Assembly (NCBI GenBank): GCA_038496675.1
Contig: CM076651.1
Span: forward strand, 5,470,790 to 5,534,789
Reading direction: 5' to 3'
DNA length: 64,000 bases
DNA from: Rachycentron canadum
Lineage: Eukaryota; Chordata; Actinopteri; Carangiformes; Rachycentridae
Shown here in pieces: positions 12,541-24,340 of this stretch. How positions within the stretch are numbered: the first letter of the stretch is position 1; the number at the start of each line of letters is the position of its first letter. Both the position numbers and the translations under genes were made by a program. Below the pieces are notes generated by a model that was not told the DNA's origin, made no database searches, and saw only the letters and a list, made by a program, of their open reading frames with translations.

Positions 12541-14664
12541 CAATCCACATAACTTAGTCTGGCAATGCCAAGAGGAGGTTTAAAGACAAGCCAAGAGCGT
12601 GAGTAAGAGACGTGTCAGAAAACAGCACCATATATAAATCTGTGCAAACAAAAACATTACAAAATCAAACCCTCTTTCACCTTCTCGCTCCTCCTGCTCT
12701 GGCTCATTTCTCCGGATTAGGAAATTTAAACACTAATGGGAATGTTTCAGGCGCCACTGTAAATCCAGTGATTGCTTTTCTTGCATGTTTATCCACTGAG
12801 GCACATCCATACGTCGCACCGGCATGTCATATAACATGAAAAAACTGATATCCAACCTGTGTTGGATTACAGTCCAGTAACATTCAGCCACCTACCTCAC
12901 CTGCAGGAGGAAGATCAACATCCAAACAATGGAGCCGCCAAGACCAGACATCATTAGGCTTCTTAACACCTCACAAGACACAGACAGACTGACATCCAGC
13001 CAATTTGGCCATGAGCTGAGATAGCTACTAGTAGTCTGCAACCTCACCATGGACTAATGATGGTCTAAGCCTGTCTTGGCCCCTCACAGGCCTGTTTGAT
13101 CAGGTACAGTAAAAATCCAGCATGACGTGAAGTTCACTATACATTCAGCAGTATTTACTTTCTTGAATCGCATCATGAGCTTGGCAGATGATCAACAGAA
13201 GCGTTATTTATACTGATGTAGATCAGCTTCACAATACAGCACCTGTCACCTGTCACTCAGTCTATGTTGGACTATGCACTGAAATTAAGAAAGATAGACA
13301 TGGTCTGGGAGAGCAGTAAACACAACTCTACACAACACAAAGATGCATGCTGATGTGTAATGTGCTGAATTTTCCACCTAACCCACATAAAAAAAGAATG
13401 TGCTCTCATTAGTGTGTGGGCTTAACGATATTGTTCATTTTGATTAAAAACAAATGGCAGAGAGTGTCTGGCACTGAGCAGACCATCTACTCAGGACTGC
13501 AGACAGCCAGATGGATGGCATGAAGGCAAATATATGGAGGAAGGATGCACGGTATTTATAGCATCCAGATAACACTAGGTTGGAAATTGACAGGCCCACC
13601 TAATGATGCTCCTCAAAGTGGCATGGATGCAGACGAGTGGACCTCTTCAAATGGGAGGCCAATCCCTGCTGACACAGGGGATAATAGCCCAGCATTGAGC
13701 CCATTGTCTGGGCACCCCACACCATGGCATTTGGAACTGAGTGGCCCCTGTTCCTGTGGACAAATGATCCACACTCTGCCAGGAGATGTCAGCCATCATG
13801 TCTCTCAGTCAGTCCGTTCACATGAGAGCTGATGGCAGAGGCCACTTTCTCTTAACCCTATTAGGTTTTGAATAATTAGCCCTGTAGCAACACATAGGCT
13901 CTATATACCGATCTATGGTCCCATGAAAGAGACATTGTCAATGAATGCATTTGCCCAAACTAAACATAGAAAAAATTCACTGATAACATTTTTGTTTTTC
14001 TTGTAATATTCACTCACTGCATCTAAAGAGTTTTTCATGGTTATATTTTGGAACAAGCAGAACCTGGTTAAGATCATGGTCTTGGTTTAATACAGAAAAT
14101 AATTAGAGTTGACTTGAAGCACAAGATAAAATGTGTTGAGTTGATTAACATTTTACTAAAACCACTATCTTTATTTAACAGTAGTAGTGCTTTTGTCATC
14201 TGGACCTAACCACATCCTGGACTCATAATTCAAACCGACTCCAGAGTCAAAGTCCTGCACTTTATGAAACCACTGCCCATGTACACCACCTTTCTGCGAC
14301 TCGACACTTTCTTCAGTCGAATAAATGCTTGTACAACATAATTAAGAAATAAAATTACTAGAATGTGACTGTATGGATTTCTGAGAAATAAGGGTTGCAA
14401 GATGAATGTGAAGTTGTTCTGAGGTGTCAGTGAAAAGAAAAGAGAAGGTTACTGATGAAAATCTTAAAAGCTCTCTTGGCCATTTTGCATCCGTTCTTGA
14501 GGAAGACAGTCCTTAACTTTGGCTTCTCATTTTTCTTCTGTCGGGTCAACAGAGTGGAAGTTTGGGGAAGAGCGGTAAAAATAACAGCTGTGCAACATCA
14601 GCCAAGCCTTATCCTACACTGCACTGCTCATCTGGTGAAAGCCAAGCAGCAACATCCACTCTGG
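12541..14664. other. Intergenic sequence, no gene recognised
   Basis: Unique-looking sequence. A 95-codon plus-strand frame at 13545-13832 has no recognisable domain and no clear splice sites. Nothing else stands out. Confidence 0.45.
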
Positions 14665-15140
14665 GGTTGAAAAATGAAGCCGACATGAAAGGGACAAAAA
14701 CTGCAGTTCCACTAATGACCACCTGAGGCTGGCTCCAAAAGTGAGTCAAGTCCCATTGACTCATCTCTTAAAATGTTCAACTTTACAACAGAAATAAACA
14801 GCCTGGTTAACACCCTGGTACAAAAAAGTTTTGGTCTCTATAGCTAATTTCCTATTATTATGAAGACATAACAAGACTGTATGTTGCTGATTTTTTTTTT
14901 TATAAAACTCACTTGTTAAATTTATATTAAATTTTAATCAGGCTTAAAGTTATGACGTAGTTTATAGAGTGACAAAGTCAAGTCGGGAAGAGGTTGGGGT
15001 TGATGGGCCAGCAAAAAACAGGCATGTGAGCTTTTCCAAAACTTAACCAGGGCATGGCCATTATTATAGTGACCGTTGGAGTTATACTAACAATGGCCTG
15101 ATACACCTGCCACAGTTGGGACGTTATTCCAGGAGACACT
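14665..15140 (+). repeat. Dispersed repeat family S (5' part of a composite repeat)
   Basis: The blocks CTGCAGTTCCACTAATGACC, ACCTGAGGCTGGCTCCAAAA, TTACAACAGAAATAAACAGC and TTTTGGTCTCTATAGCTAAT resemble a frequent percomorph repeat that I recognise from memory. It is non-coding and runs into family T sequence after about 50 bases. Confidence 0.55.
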
Positions 15141-15187
15141 GCTATGGGTTGAATTAGAGGGTTAAAAATTACCTATTGAATGATTTT

Positions 15188-15411
15188 ATTTTGGGATTAG
15201 CTAGGGGTTAAGTGCAGTCAGGCAATGCCAAGATGGCAACAGTGGAGCAGACACAAATGTCTAATTATAAAACTTTTGTTTGTATGTGCTATGCCTGTAG
15301 TTTTCATCTTTGGCTACTAGCATCTGCACAGTGCAGACAATCATCTCGAGAAGTTTGATCCAAGTTGGAGGATCAGCATTTAAACTGATTTATGGACACT
15401 GAAAATACTGC
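15188..15411 (+). repeat. Dispersed repeat family T, plus copy of an inverted pair
   Basis: It contains GTCAGGCAATGCCAAGATGG, AAATGTCTAATTATAAAACT, TTGGCTACTAGCATCTGCAC and TTTATGGACACTG. The reverse complement of 18787-19093 follows the same order. Compared with that copy, this one lacks roughly 85 bases between GTGGAGCAG and ACAAATGTC. Confidence 0.8.
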
Positions 15412-15564
15412 AAGACTGAGTTCTGCTGATGGTAGCAGTGTATTTTGATTCGCTTTAGTTATAACTGAGGAGAAATGGTGTGATGTTTGTGGCAACTTGT
15501 ATAGAGGAACAATGGAGGGGAGGAAATCTAATGTTACTGCAAATAACTTGGATGCTTATCTGTC

Positions 15565-16320
15565 TATCTATTAAGGGTGTAATGATATGATACGTATTAT
15601 TTTCCATGGTTCCGATATGACTCAAGAACAATATTTGGCTCATCTACAACAATACAATACGATTCAATGACTGGAAATTAATACAATGTGACTGTGGATA
15701 CTGGACAGTGCAGGTGAGGATTCCTAGAAGTCTTTCTTGTAAGGGAATCAGGGATAAATTAATTATAGATTCATTATAGATAAACAAGTAAGCGCAATGA
15801 TTAATGGCAAACACATTTACCTTTTATTAAAAGTGCAAACAACATTTCTTCAGGTTGATGAACATTGGTTGAACCTGCTGCTATCGTTCTTATTTTCTGT
15901 ATGAAAGGAGTGTAATAATAATAAACACAAATAAAGTACAACCAACATCTCTTCAGGTTGAATGAGCAGTAGATTAACCTGCTACTTCTATTCTCACACG
16001 CTGGACCTCAAATGCAGCTTGAAAATCTCTCGCTCTGACTCATTTTGTTTCTTTGTCTCTGCTGGTTCTGCTGATGGTGTCACACACAGGGAGAGTGAAT
16101 CGGAGTAGCGTTTGACATTTCTTTACTATTAAAAGAGCTAAAACATACATCCATATAAAGTCTGTTTGTGCTTAAATACAATGTGCAAATTCTTAGTATC
16201 AATACAATCGATAATTTAACTTGCAAATCGTTTTTAGATCAATTCCTATCGATCTATATACATCTATTGATCTAGTTGGATTGTAGGAATATAAATTGAT
16301 ACATCAATGTAGTTAAATGT
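15565..16320. repeat. Probable decayed non-autonomous transposon with internal duplication
   Basis: It opens with GGGTGTAATGATATGATACG and CAATACGATTC motifs and closes with AATTGATACATCAATG, the kind of gapped GATAC-rich ends seen in short teleost DNA-transposon derivatives. Inside, 15831-15895 and 15934-15992 are a diverged tandem duplication (both hold CTTCAGGTTGA and AACCTGCT). It has no coding capacity, and the class is uncertain. Confidence 0.45.
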
Positions 16321-16327
16321 TAAATTC

Positions 16328-16328
<1 letters not shown>

Positions 16329-16377
<49 letters not shown>
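16329..16377. repeat. (TCTA)n tetranucleotide microsatellite
   Basis: About 12 perfect TCTA units, directly after the GATAC-rich repeat. Confidence 0.97.
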
Positions 16378-17590
16378 CACCCTGGCTCTGTGTTATAATT
16401 GCAAGTAAACAAAAGAAACACTCTACAGTCATTATAAACCACCCACAGCTGCCACTGGGACCTCCATTAGGCCCAGTGTTCCTGAGATGCTCTGGTCTTA
16501 TCTGATTCATCAACAAGACGTTGGCTGGCATGATTTATCTATGCCACTTACTTGTTTTCATTTTGCCCGGGGGCTGCTGCCAGCATCAGGGGCTTCTTTT
16601 TTACAGTGTGACAGCTCCATCTCAAGAGAAAAGACTCCCCATGCAAAAACAGTGCATCAAAACAAATAAGGCCCAAGCCACTTAAGAGAAGTGGCTGCGT
16701 TCAGGACCCATTTTCTCTACATGTCAACCAAATGATGCAACGGCACGCACAAATCTGCATTACTTCTGTGCTCATGCCTTTTGTTTGGAAATTCCATGTA
16801 TGAGACTAAAAATATGATCCAAATATATTCCAATGTGAATTTGTTGTTGCTTTTTATTGAGAGCACAAACTTGACCTCAAAATTATGCATAATGATTTTC
16901 TTTTATTGATTATCTGTATTTTTTTTCTCTGCAGGTTCCCATTTACCCATCGCCTTTGTGAAAATCCTCCACCTCCCAGTTTACATCTCCCTTCCCCTTC
17001 TCCGCTCCCCAAATCTACAGGCAACGGGACGCTCTTGTACATTAAATAAGAACTGTCACCCTGGGCAACTTGCAGCAATGAAGCATTTATTCTGCCTCAC
17101 ATTTCCTGGCACTTAGAATTATTTCCTTCATGCCTGATAACCAAATTACAATATGGCAGGTCTCCCTGGAGCCACAGGATTGTTAGTGCCAGCTCACAAC
17201 ATACTTTCAACTGATGTGGCATTTCATGTACAGCTGCCAATCAAAGCCAGCAGAAGGGAGAGATGTAAATGAGGGCGGGCCCGACGGTGTTCAATTACTG
17301 CTCTGAGCTCTGCATAATCCCCCTTCCCACTGACTGACTGACTGACAGCTCCACATTCCTCCTCATCCCCAGCTTTCTCCCCTAATTTCACTACCTAGGT
17401 TTTTGCCTCATACTGGGACATAGAATCAGACATTGGAGCGAATTCCTGTCATTTCGATTTCCATTTAGAGTAGTGCAAAAAAATGGATTATTTGACATCT
17501 GAAGGACTAAAAGGGAACTAGGAAAGTAAATTATTGCACACTACAAATTTCCTACAATTTGTGACCCAAAGCTCAAAGCTAAACAAAGTC
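16378..17590. other. Intergenic sequence, no gene recognised
   Basis: Unique-looking sequence with a short (TGAC)n run near 17332-17346. Open frames are about 60-74 codons long and without domains. Confidence 0.45.
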
Positions 17591-18450
17591 TCCTCTAGGC
17601 TATGTCAGTGTCTTTTCCTCTGTTGAATATGATTTTCTCTTTCCCATTATAAAAAAAATGAGAATTTCAACAGCTGAGTGGGCCGAGATACTCTCAGCTG
17701 CCTACTCAGCATCAACCTTTGGTAAATACTCAGATTAAAAAGATCCATGAATAGCGCTGGTATCTTTTGCTCTTTCTGTCATAAAGACGCCTTTAGATTC
17801 CTCTTAATCCCCGTGTTAAAGGTACGCCAGCTGAATGGCTTAAGCAATGTTCTGCTTGTGACTGAGAAATTATGCCATTAAACCTGCAGGACTCAAAATG
17901 CTATGTTTTGTACAGGAGCACCTTAATACCACAATGTATCTCGGGACATAATTCTATATGGCTCGCCTGGCTTCATTTAATTTTAAAATATCAAATTGTT
18001 TTTCTCCACAGTCACCTGATTCTCGTCTTCGTCATTTCCCCCTCTCGTCTGTCTAAAACTGGCACTTTTGTTGCATTCCAAGAGGTTGATAAATCAATCC
18101 ATCAAAAAATTCTTTGCGGTGAAACTCAATCAAGAAAGGTCATGTCGGCGGGAAAAGAACAGATTAAATTAGCATTGAATTAGACATGGAAAGTGAGCTC
18201 TGTCAAAACCATCACTGTGCTCAGCACAATTAGAATATGTTAATTATGCATTTCATTAAGGGGCCTCAGCGCTCTTTGAATGTGAGATGAAATGTCACTG
18301 GTGTAGGCAGCCGAAAAATGGAAGATTGCCAGGCACAACTTTCTTTGTGCAATGTGTGACACCTTCATTAACATCAGGGATTGCTAGTCTGATTAGACTT
18401 TTTGTATTAGTTTAAGCCTTTAGGCTTTCAAATGCTATGCCTTTTTTTTT
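17591..18450. other. Unique block, candidate conserved non-coding sequence
   Basis: Well-mixed sequence without simple repeats, with TTAATTATGCATTTCATTAA (homeobox/POU-like sites) at about 18240-18260. A 103-codon frame (17872-18183) shows no domain. It is a candidate enhancer region only by context and texture. Confidence 0.28.
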
Positions 18451-18786
18451 CTCCATTTTGATGTGGCAGCTAAGACCCTTCTCCATTTTCAAGCAGATAT
18501 TGTCTATGGTTCAATTCTTTGTTTAAATTCTCCAACATAATGCCATGACATTGGACGTAACATCTCATTGTCTTTGTGTAGATGACGGCATTCACTGTGC
18601 CTTTGTTTCACACAATCTTGGGTCACTTTCAGCAAGGCGAGACTTAAAGAGACGAATTCCCATGGATGCCAGGACGGAAGTGATGATGTTGACATAAACT
18701 GTGGGTGATTCAGATTTTCAGTTTTAGCTTTAAAACATCAGTATAGTCATTTTGGATGGATAAAAAAAAACTAACTTCTTACAATT

Positions 18787-19093
18787 GTAGCAGTATTTCC
18801 AGTGTCCATAAATCTATTTAAATGCTGATACTTATAACTTGTATCAAACTGATCCAGGTGATTGTCTGCACTGTGCTAGTAGCAAAAGCTAAAAGCATAT
18901 AAGGCATAAAACATGCAAACAAAAGTTTTATAATTAGACATTTGTGCAGGTTGAGTTTTCATCCCCATAGACTGTAAATAAAGATGGAAGTAGCCTCTGT
19001 GATGTCACCTGAAGCTTTCTTAAGAGTAGGCTGCTCCGCTGTTGCCATCTTGGCAGTGCCTGACTCCATCTTACTCCCAGGTAATCCAAAACA
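18787..19093 (-). repeat. Dispersed repeat family T, minus copy of an inverted pair
   Basis: It reads in the opposite direction to 15188-15411: CAGTGTCCATAAATCTATTT, CACTGTGCTAGTAGCAAAAG, AAGTTTTATAATTAGACATT, TTGCCATCTTGGCAGTGCCT. It keeps an extra block around ATAGACTGTAAATAAAGATG and TGTGATGTCACCTGAAGC that the other copy lacks. A (GATA)n tract abuts its right side. Confidence 0.8.
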
Positions 19094-19094
19094 C

Positions 19095-19154
<60 letters not shown>
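19095..19154. repeat. (GATA)n tetranucleotide microsatellite
   Basis: About 15 perfect GATA units. Confidence 0.97.
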
Positions 19155-21485
19155 GTGAACTCGGGAATATCCCACTCGTGGTGTAATGTCTGACAGGCCA
19201 TCACATTGTATTCTATGGCAATCACATGGAGAACAGATGATAGGGAAGTGAAAGTTGGACTGGAGCAGCAGCAGCTTACATTACAGATCAGCCAACTTTT
19301 AAAACTTCATTAAAACAAAATGAAAGCACTTCCCGGCACACTTAAATTAAATCGAAATGCTTTGGGAAGAGATGATGAAAGCAAGGAGTGGGAGCTGCCT
19401 GACAATTTCAGCGCTCACATACTTTCATGACATAAGATGATTCTTGTGTGCTGAAAGTGAATCGTAGGAATGATTGTCTCTGGAAGACCCCATCTCACAG
19501 ATGTAATATAGATGTCTTGAATGAGTGACTACCTGCTGGTCTGTCTTTGTACCCATAACTGAGAATATACAGTACCTGTAGAATAGATCTTCCACCTCAG
19601 TAGCTACACCACAAGATTGCCTTCTTATGCCAATCACAAGAGGGTTAAAGAGGTGAGACTGAAGCTGGGGATCAATTTTTTTATGTCTTTATGGTTTTCT
19701 GTATAACGGTCATTAATGTAAAATCAATCACTGCTTGGCTATGACATTTTCATAACAAGATTTTCTTTTTTTTTTAATATCAAGAACATCTTCAGCAGAA
19801 CCCTTTATCTGTGCTTGAAAGGCTGTATTACAGTGTGTGACGGTTCATATTTCCTGTGGCTACTCTTCACTTCATCCACCTCGCACGGTCAGCATTACGT
19901 TCCACATGAGAGATGGTTCAGAAACATCCACAAGGATGAGAGTCCTGTAAACCAAGGAAGGCAGATCATTCACTGTCTGGGCTCCGTTTTAGGCTTTGGT
20001 TTATGGCGATCCTTTGGTCGCACCGACGCATCTGACATGTGCAGGACTGAGTGCTCAGGTGGGAGAAATTCAGCACCTTCACGACTTTGCCACAGGTGTG
20101 TCATTTGCTTTTTCTTGTCTCACTGTCAGGCGTTTGTCACATTAAAGCCTCAGCAGCTCTGACAGCTGCACTCCTAAGAGAAGTGGAGTAATTAAAATGT
20201 ATCAATCACTTGTTTGAGCACATGAAGTTATTTTTCCCATGTTTGATCTAGTATGGACAACAATAACAAAACGAACAATGAAAGCGTCACGTTAGAAAAT
20301 AATCTACTTACAGAGCCGGCACTGCAGGGAAGCACTCGATCAAAGGTGAAAAATGGAAGTCCGTGTCCAAGGCCTAAATGTATTCCATGGCCGGAGAATG
20401 AACTTGCTGCTCATGTGACACATGATTTACACAGGAAAAGGCCTGTGACTCTCTACAATGATAGATCTCTGCCTAAGTCTGCCTGGGCTCACTCTATGAC
20501 ATATAATCCTTCTCTTTTAAGTTGTAAGATAGAGATAGATAACAAAATGCTGTATTGATTTCCCTGTCTGCACAGTGGCTGGGTTTTTAAGACTCCACAT
20601 GTCCATGTCTGAATCTTGACCACAGTGACAACTGTCTCTGCAGCTCGCACTGTCCCTTACATCTGCATCATTAGGCCAGTTAAGCTTCTGTGATATCCCA
20701 CACATGTTCTGCATAGAAATGAAATGTAATAAACACCTTAGTGATCTGTGACTTATCTGACGTCTTCCTTTCTTTTGCAGAACGATTTGACTGAGAATGG
20801 AACTTTTCTATATGTGACACAGAAGTGCTCGGTGTGCAAGACACACATCTGCTTTCACCAGTGTAATTTTGTTTTCCTTTGATCATGGAGCTTGTACTGT
20901 AGCTGCTATTCATGCGTAGAGAGGTAGCTTTTTCATAAGTTCAACATTTATGAATTTGTGGCATTAGCTCACACTGGAGGCTGGAGAGGATACATATTTC
21001 AAACATGCAAAGGATTAAGAATATTCTCAAAATGGGTCATTTGTTTTGAGGAAAGTCAAGTGATAAAGTAAGACTTTCAAGGGTTATTAATATGGCTTAG
21101 TTGATGTAACATATCATGTCATCAATAAGCTTTAAAAGAGCTATTTTTAAAGGTTTGCTATGGCCAGATAGCAAATGTTAGCTGTTTACTCACCAGACTA
21201 GAGCCTTTATTCCTTTACTCACCACAAGATGTCTTCTTGATTTGCTTCTATTTCTCTTCCTTCTTTGAAGCTAGTATGTTAAACAGCTAGCCCCAGCCTG
21301 GTTGGCCCGTCTCATCACTTTCTGATACCGACTCTCTGTAGCACCCAGGCACGAAGCAGCATTGCCCAGAGGATGTAGTTTGATCTCCTGGATTGTAAAC
21401 ACAACGATGGCCGAAGCTCTCGCTGCAAGAAGACAAATGTTAAAACTAACGTTGGCTATGTAGCGATAGCAAAACGCACAAACAG
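19155..21485. other. Intergenic sequence, no gene recognised
   Basis: Open frames up to 115 codons (19815-20162) show no domain or splice context. The last 350 bases have a different, more G/C-rich texture and may be part of another repeat next to the Tc1-like fragment; I could not identify it. Confidence 0.4.
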
Positions 21486-21812
21486 ATCAGAAAAAACTGC
21501 TTCTATAGGCGAAAGTGCCAAGTATTGAGTGTGACCTCCCCTTACACCTTACACTACCACGCAATATCAAGAAACTGGCTCTTAAACCTAAATGGAATGA
21601 ACTATGATTAATGTCAATGCTAACGCCTGTATTTGTATTTGGCTATTTCATGTCAAAATGATGCTGTGATGTCTGTTACACCAGGTTTGTGCAGGACATG
21701 CTTGAGCATTACATACACATGTTGTATGAGGTTAACACATTGGAAGCTGCTAATATGTATAAGACCAACTTTCAATTACATTTTTCCATTCAAAATGCTA
21801 AAGATCATAGAA
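21486..21812 (+). mobile_element. Tc1-like transposon fragment (copy B)
   Basis: It aligns with 1186-1508 of copy A, including AAAAAACTGCTTCTATAGGC, GGCTCTTAAACCTAAATGGA and GAGGTTAACACATTGGAAGC. The shared part is the 5' leader and the first codons: the ATG at 21795 begins MLKIIE and stops at once. The terminal inverted repeat and the transposase body are missing. It is a truncated, immobile remnant. Confidence 0.85.
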
Positions 21813-24059
21813 TAATAAAATAATAAAGATCCTTTTCACGATAAAATTACTTCTGATAAAATTGTAACAAAAGGGGTATCAACTGTGTGTTTACCAAGTG
21901 GGCTGATTTACTAAAAAAATGTTGTGTAAAAAAGTTGTGTTGTTGAATATAAGACAAAGGGTGTAATGTTTTAGTTTATTACACTGAAATGACTTTGTTC
22001 AACTGTGTGAATACTTAATACTTGGTACCTATACTGGTATATAAGACAATGTGATGATAGGTTAGGAAATAAGTTAATGTTTAAGAGGGATTTAGACATA
22101 AATTGCTCTGTTTTTCTTTAAATTACAAAGTACCAATTCAATAATTGTGGGCTGAAGGGATCCTATTACTGGGTTCTCAGTAATGTGTTTTAGACCTTGT
22201 GGTAAATCTGCTTTATGTCGTCAAAACATTGTGAGTCAAATTGATGGGAGATTTAGTGCCAGCCCCTGTGCTTCCCCTGCCTGACACTGTGTCCTCATCT
22301 GGGGCTGGAAAAGTGAGTTGCAGCAGCATGTCATGTCACATTAATGCAACCTGATTGTCATTCCACATTTAATTGGAGTTATATCACAAAAAAAAAAAAA
22401 AAAAAAAAAGCATGTCTAACCACATTCAAGCTCTTATGGGTCATCAGACAACATTCAGTAGATTTTGGGTGGTTGGTGAGGGTTGGGGTTTTTTTTCTCT
22501 CTGTTGTTTTATTTTGCTGGAGGCCCATGGACCCGGGCTCTGTTTACAGAGAGAAACAGCTTAAATCTGCTGGCGTCAATGCTGATTCATGTCAAACTGA
22601 GTGACAGGTGACCCGAGAGCCGGCAGCCAGACAGTGAGACGGATTACAAGTGAGCAAAACGCCAACAACCTCTGGCCTGCTGTGGGGCAACAGATGACAG
22701 CAGAGGAGGGCAAGAGGTGGAGAGCTCTGTACTCACCCCCTCCCCTCCCTCCTCCCACCTTCTATCCATCCATCAATCCCATCCCCCCTCCTGGCCACTA
22801 TCCACTCAGGCTGACTGATAGACAAGGGAAAATGAGAACATTCAGTTGTTAAAATAATACAGCTCTGTTAGGTCTGGTCACATGTTAGTGTTTTACCATT
22901 TAGGCGTTGTTTGCTGCTGTGACTGTGCTGCATCTGGTCAGAGTTAGGATCCAAATTATGTCGAGTGATATTGTTGCAGTAAGCAGCAGTTTGTAAAAAC
23001 TGCTTGCCAATCAAAAAGGTCATTGTTGGTAATACAAGTGAGGGATAAGTGTTTCTGGCTCCAGGGCCAACAAGGCTACAAGTCAGGAAGTGATCTATTA
23101 ATAGGAAGGTGTGAACAGTATTCGGTCTTCATGAAAAAGTGGACACAAAAAGAAAAGAAGGAAAAAAAAAGACAGGAGAGGAAAACGCTTCAGCCTAAAC
23201 ATTTATAGTGGCACAAAGAAAGCATTAATGTGCCCTTGTTGACTACTGGCAGCAAAAGAGCCAACAAACCCTGAATTCTCCTGACAGGATCTGAAGGGTC
23301 CAAATCCAATCCTGTCCAATTCTGGTTGTTCGTTTACAGTGAAGACGAGCTTGCACAGTGTGGCAGTCAAATTCAAAGGCTTTCCTCAGGTTTTATAATT
23401 GTTATGCATAAAAAAATGTATTAAATGTTTGCAGCTGACAAAACAATTCAAAACTTTCAGATTGTATAATGCATAAAAAATATGTTATATTGGTAAAACA
23501 AAGTAATAGTAATGATGTTGTTCCACAGAATGTCCCCATCTGGGCCAATCAGCAACAAATGTGTCACTTTATTTTGAAATGTAATATCCCCTCGGACCAA
23601 TCAGTGTAATTCTGAATGCCAGAGAGTCGTGGTGAGATGCATCATACTTCCAAGTTTTGTCAAAGTGAGATCAGTCATGTCTGATGTTTTGTATTTGACA
23701 CATAAATGAGCAAACAGATGTTGCACAGCTCCTCCCCGGCCTCATCTGTGTAATTCCAAAAATCTGAAATCACAGCTGTGAGTTTCATCATTTTCCAAAG
23801 TTTCTGCAGAATCCAACAAGTAAGTAAACACTGTTACTACTCTGCTGTGGGCCAATCACTTTCATTAAAAAAAAAAAAAAAGGCAGGATGATGCCAAATA
23901 GATCCATCATTTGCCTCAAAGAAGAAAGAAAGAATGTTTTGCTGTTCACTGTTGTGTCCTGTGACTTGTTTACCTATATTTACTTAGGCTGCTTTAATCT
24001 CTATCTTTACATGAGCAACAGATGAGATGACTATGTATAACGTTAAAGGGGTCACTTGC
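21813..24059. other. Intergenic sequence with A-rich tracts
   Basis: It contains A22 (22388-22409), a short polypyrimidine stretch (22738-22800) and an A14-15 run near 23868. No gene recognised; open frames are short. Confidence 0.45.
22388..22409. repeat. Poly(A) tract, A22
   Basis: An uninterrupted A run. The sequence before it is not a recognised retroposon. Confidence 0.9.
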
Positions 24060-24340
24060 AGTGAAGAAACTTTGGTTTTATGGCTTGTTTTGGTTCAGTC
24101 TCATCATGATTATCGTCCTCATTTGTAACAAAAAGCTCTGAATGCTGCTGTATGCTACCTGGAAATTAAGCAAAGGTAGCAACTAGCTGGTGAACATAGC
24201 GGAACAGAGCCAGATATTTCCCTCAGGAGGTGGTGGAGACCAAAAACAGAATAACATAGACGATAGTGTATTGTTGTGTTTAAAGTTGAATTCTGTTGCC
24301 CCCAGGTGGCCAAAAAACTATTAACGTACGTTTAAAGAAA
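24060..24340 (+). repeat. Dispersed repeat family R, forward copy
   Basis: It holds GGTTTTATGGCTTGTTTTGG, GCAACTAGCTGGTGAACATA and CCAGATATTTCCCTCAGGAG. The part to about 24240 is the reverse complement of the copy at 8336-8715, with the GCATTTAGCAGCTAAA block deleted between ATAGCGGA and ACAGAGCC. It is non-coding. Confidence 0.65.

Noticed and set aside
16329..19154. (TCTA)n and (GATA)n arrays considered as CRISPR-like or minisatellite arrays
   Set aside because: They are perfect tetranucleotide microsatellites without spacers, in a vertebrate context.
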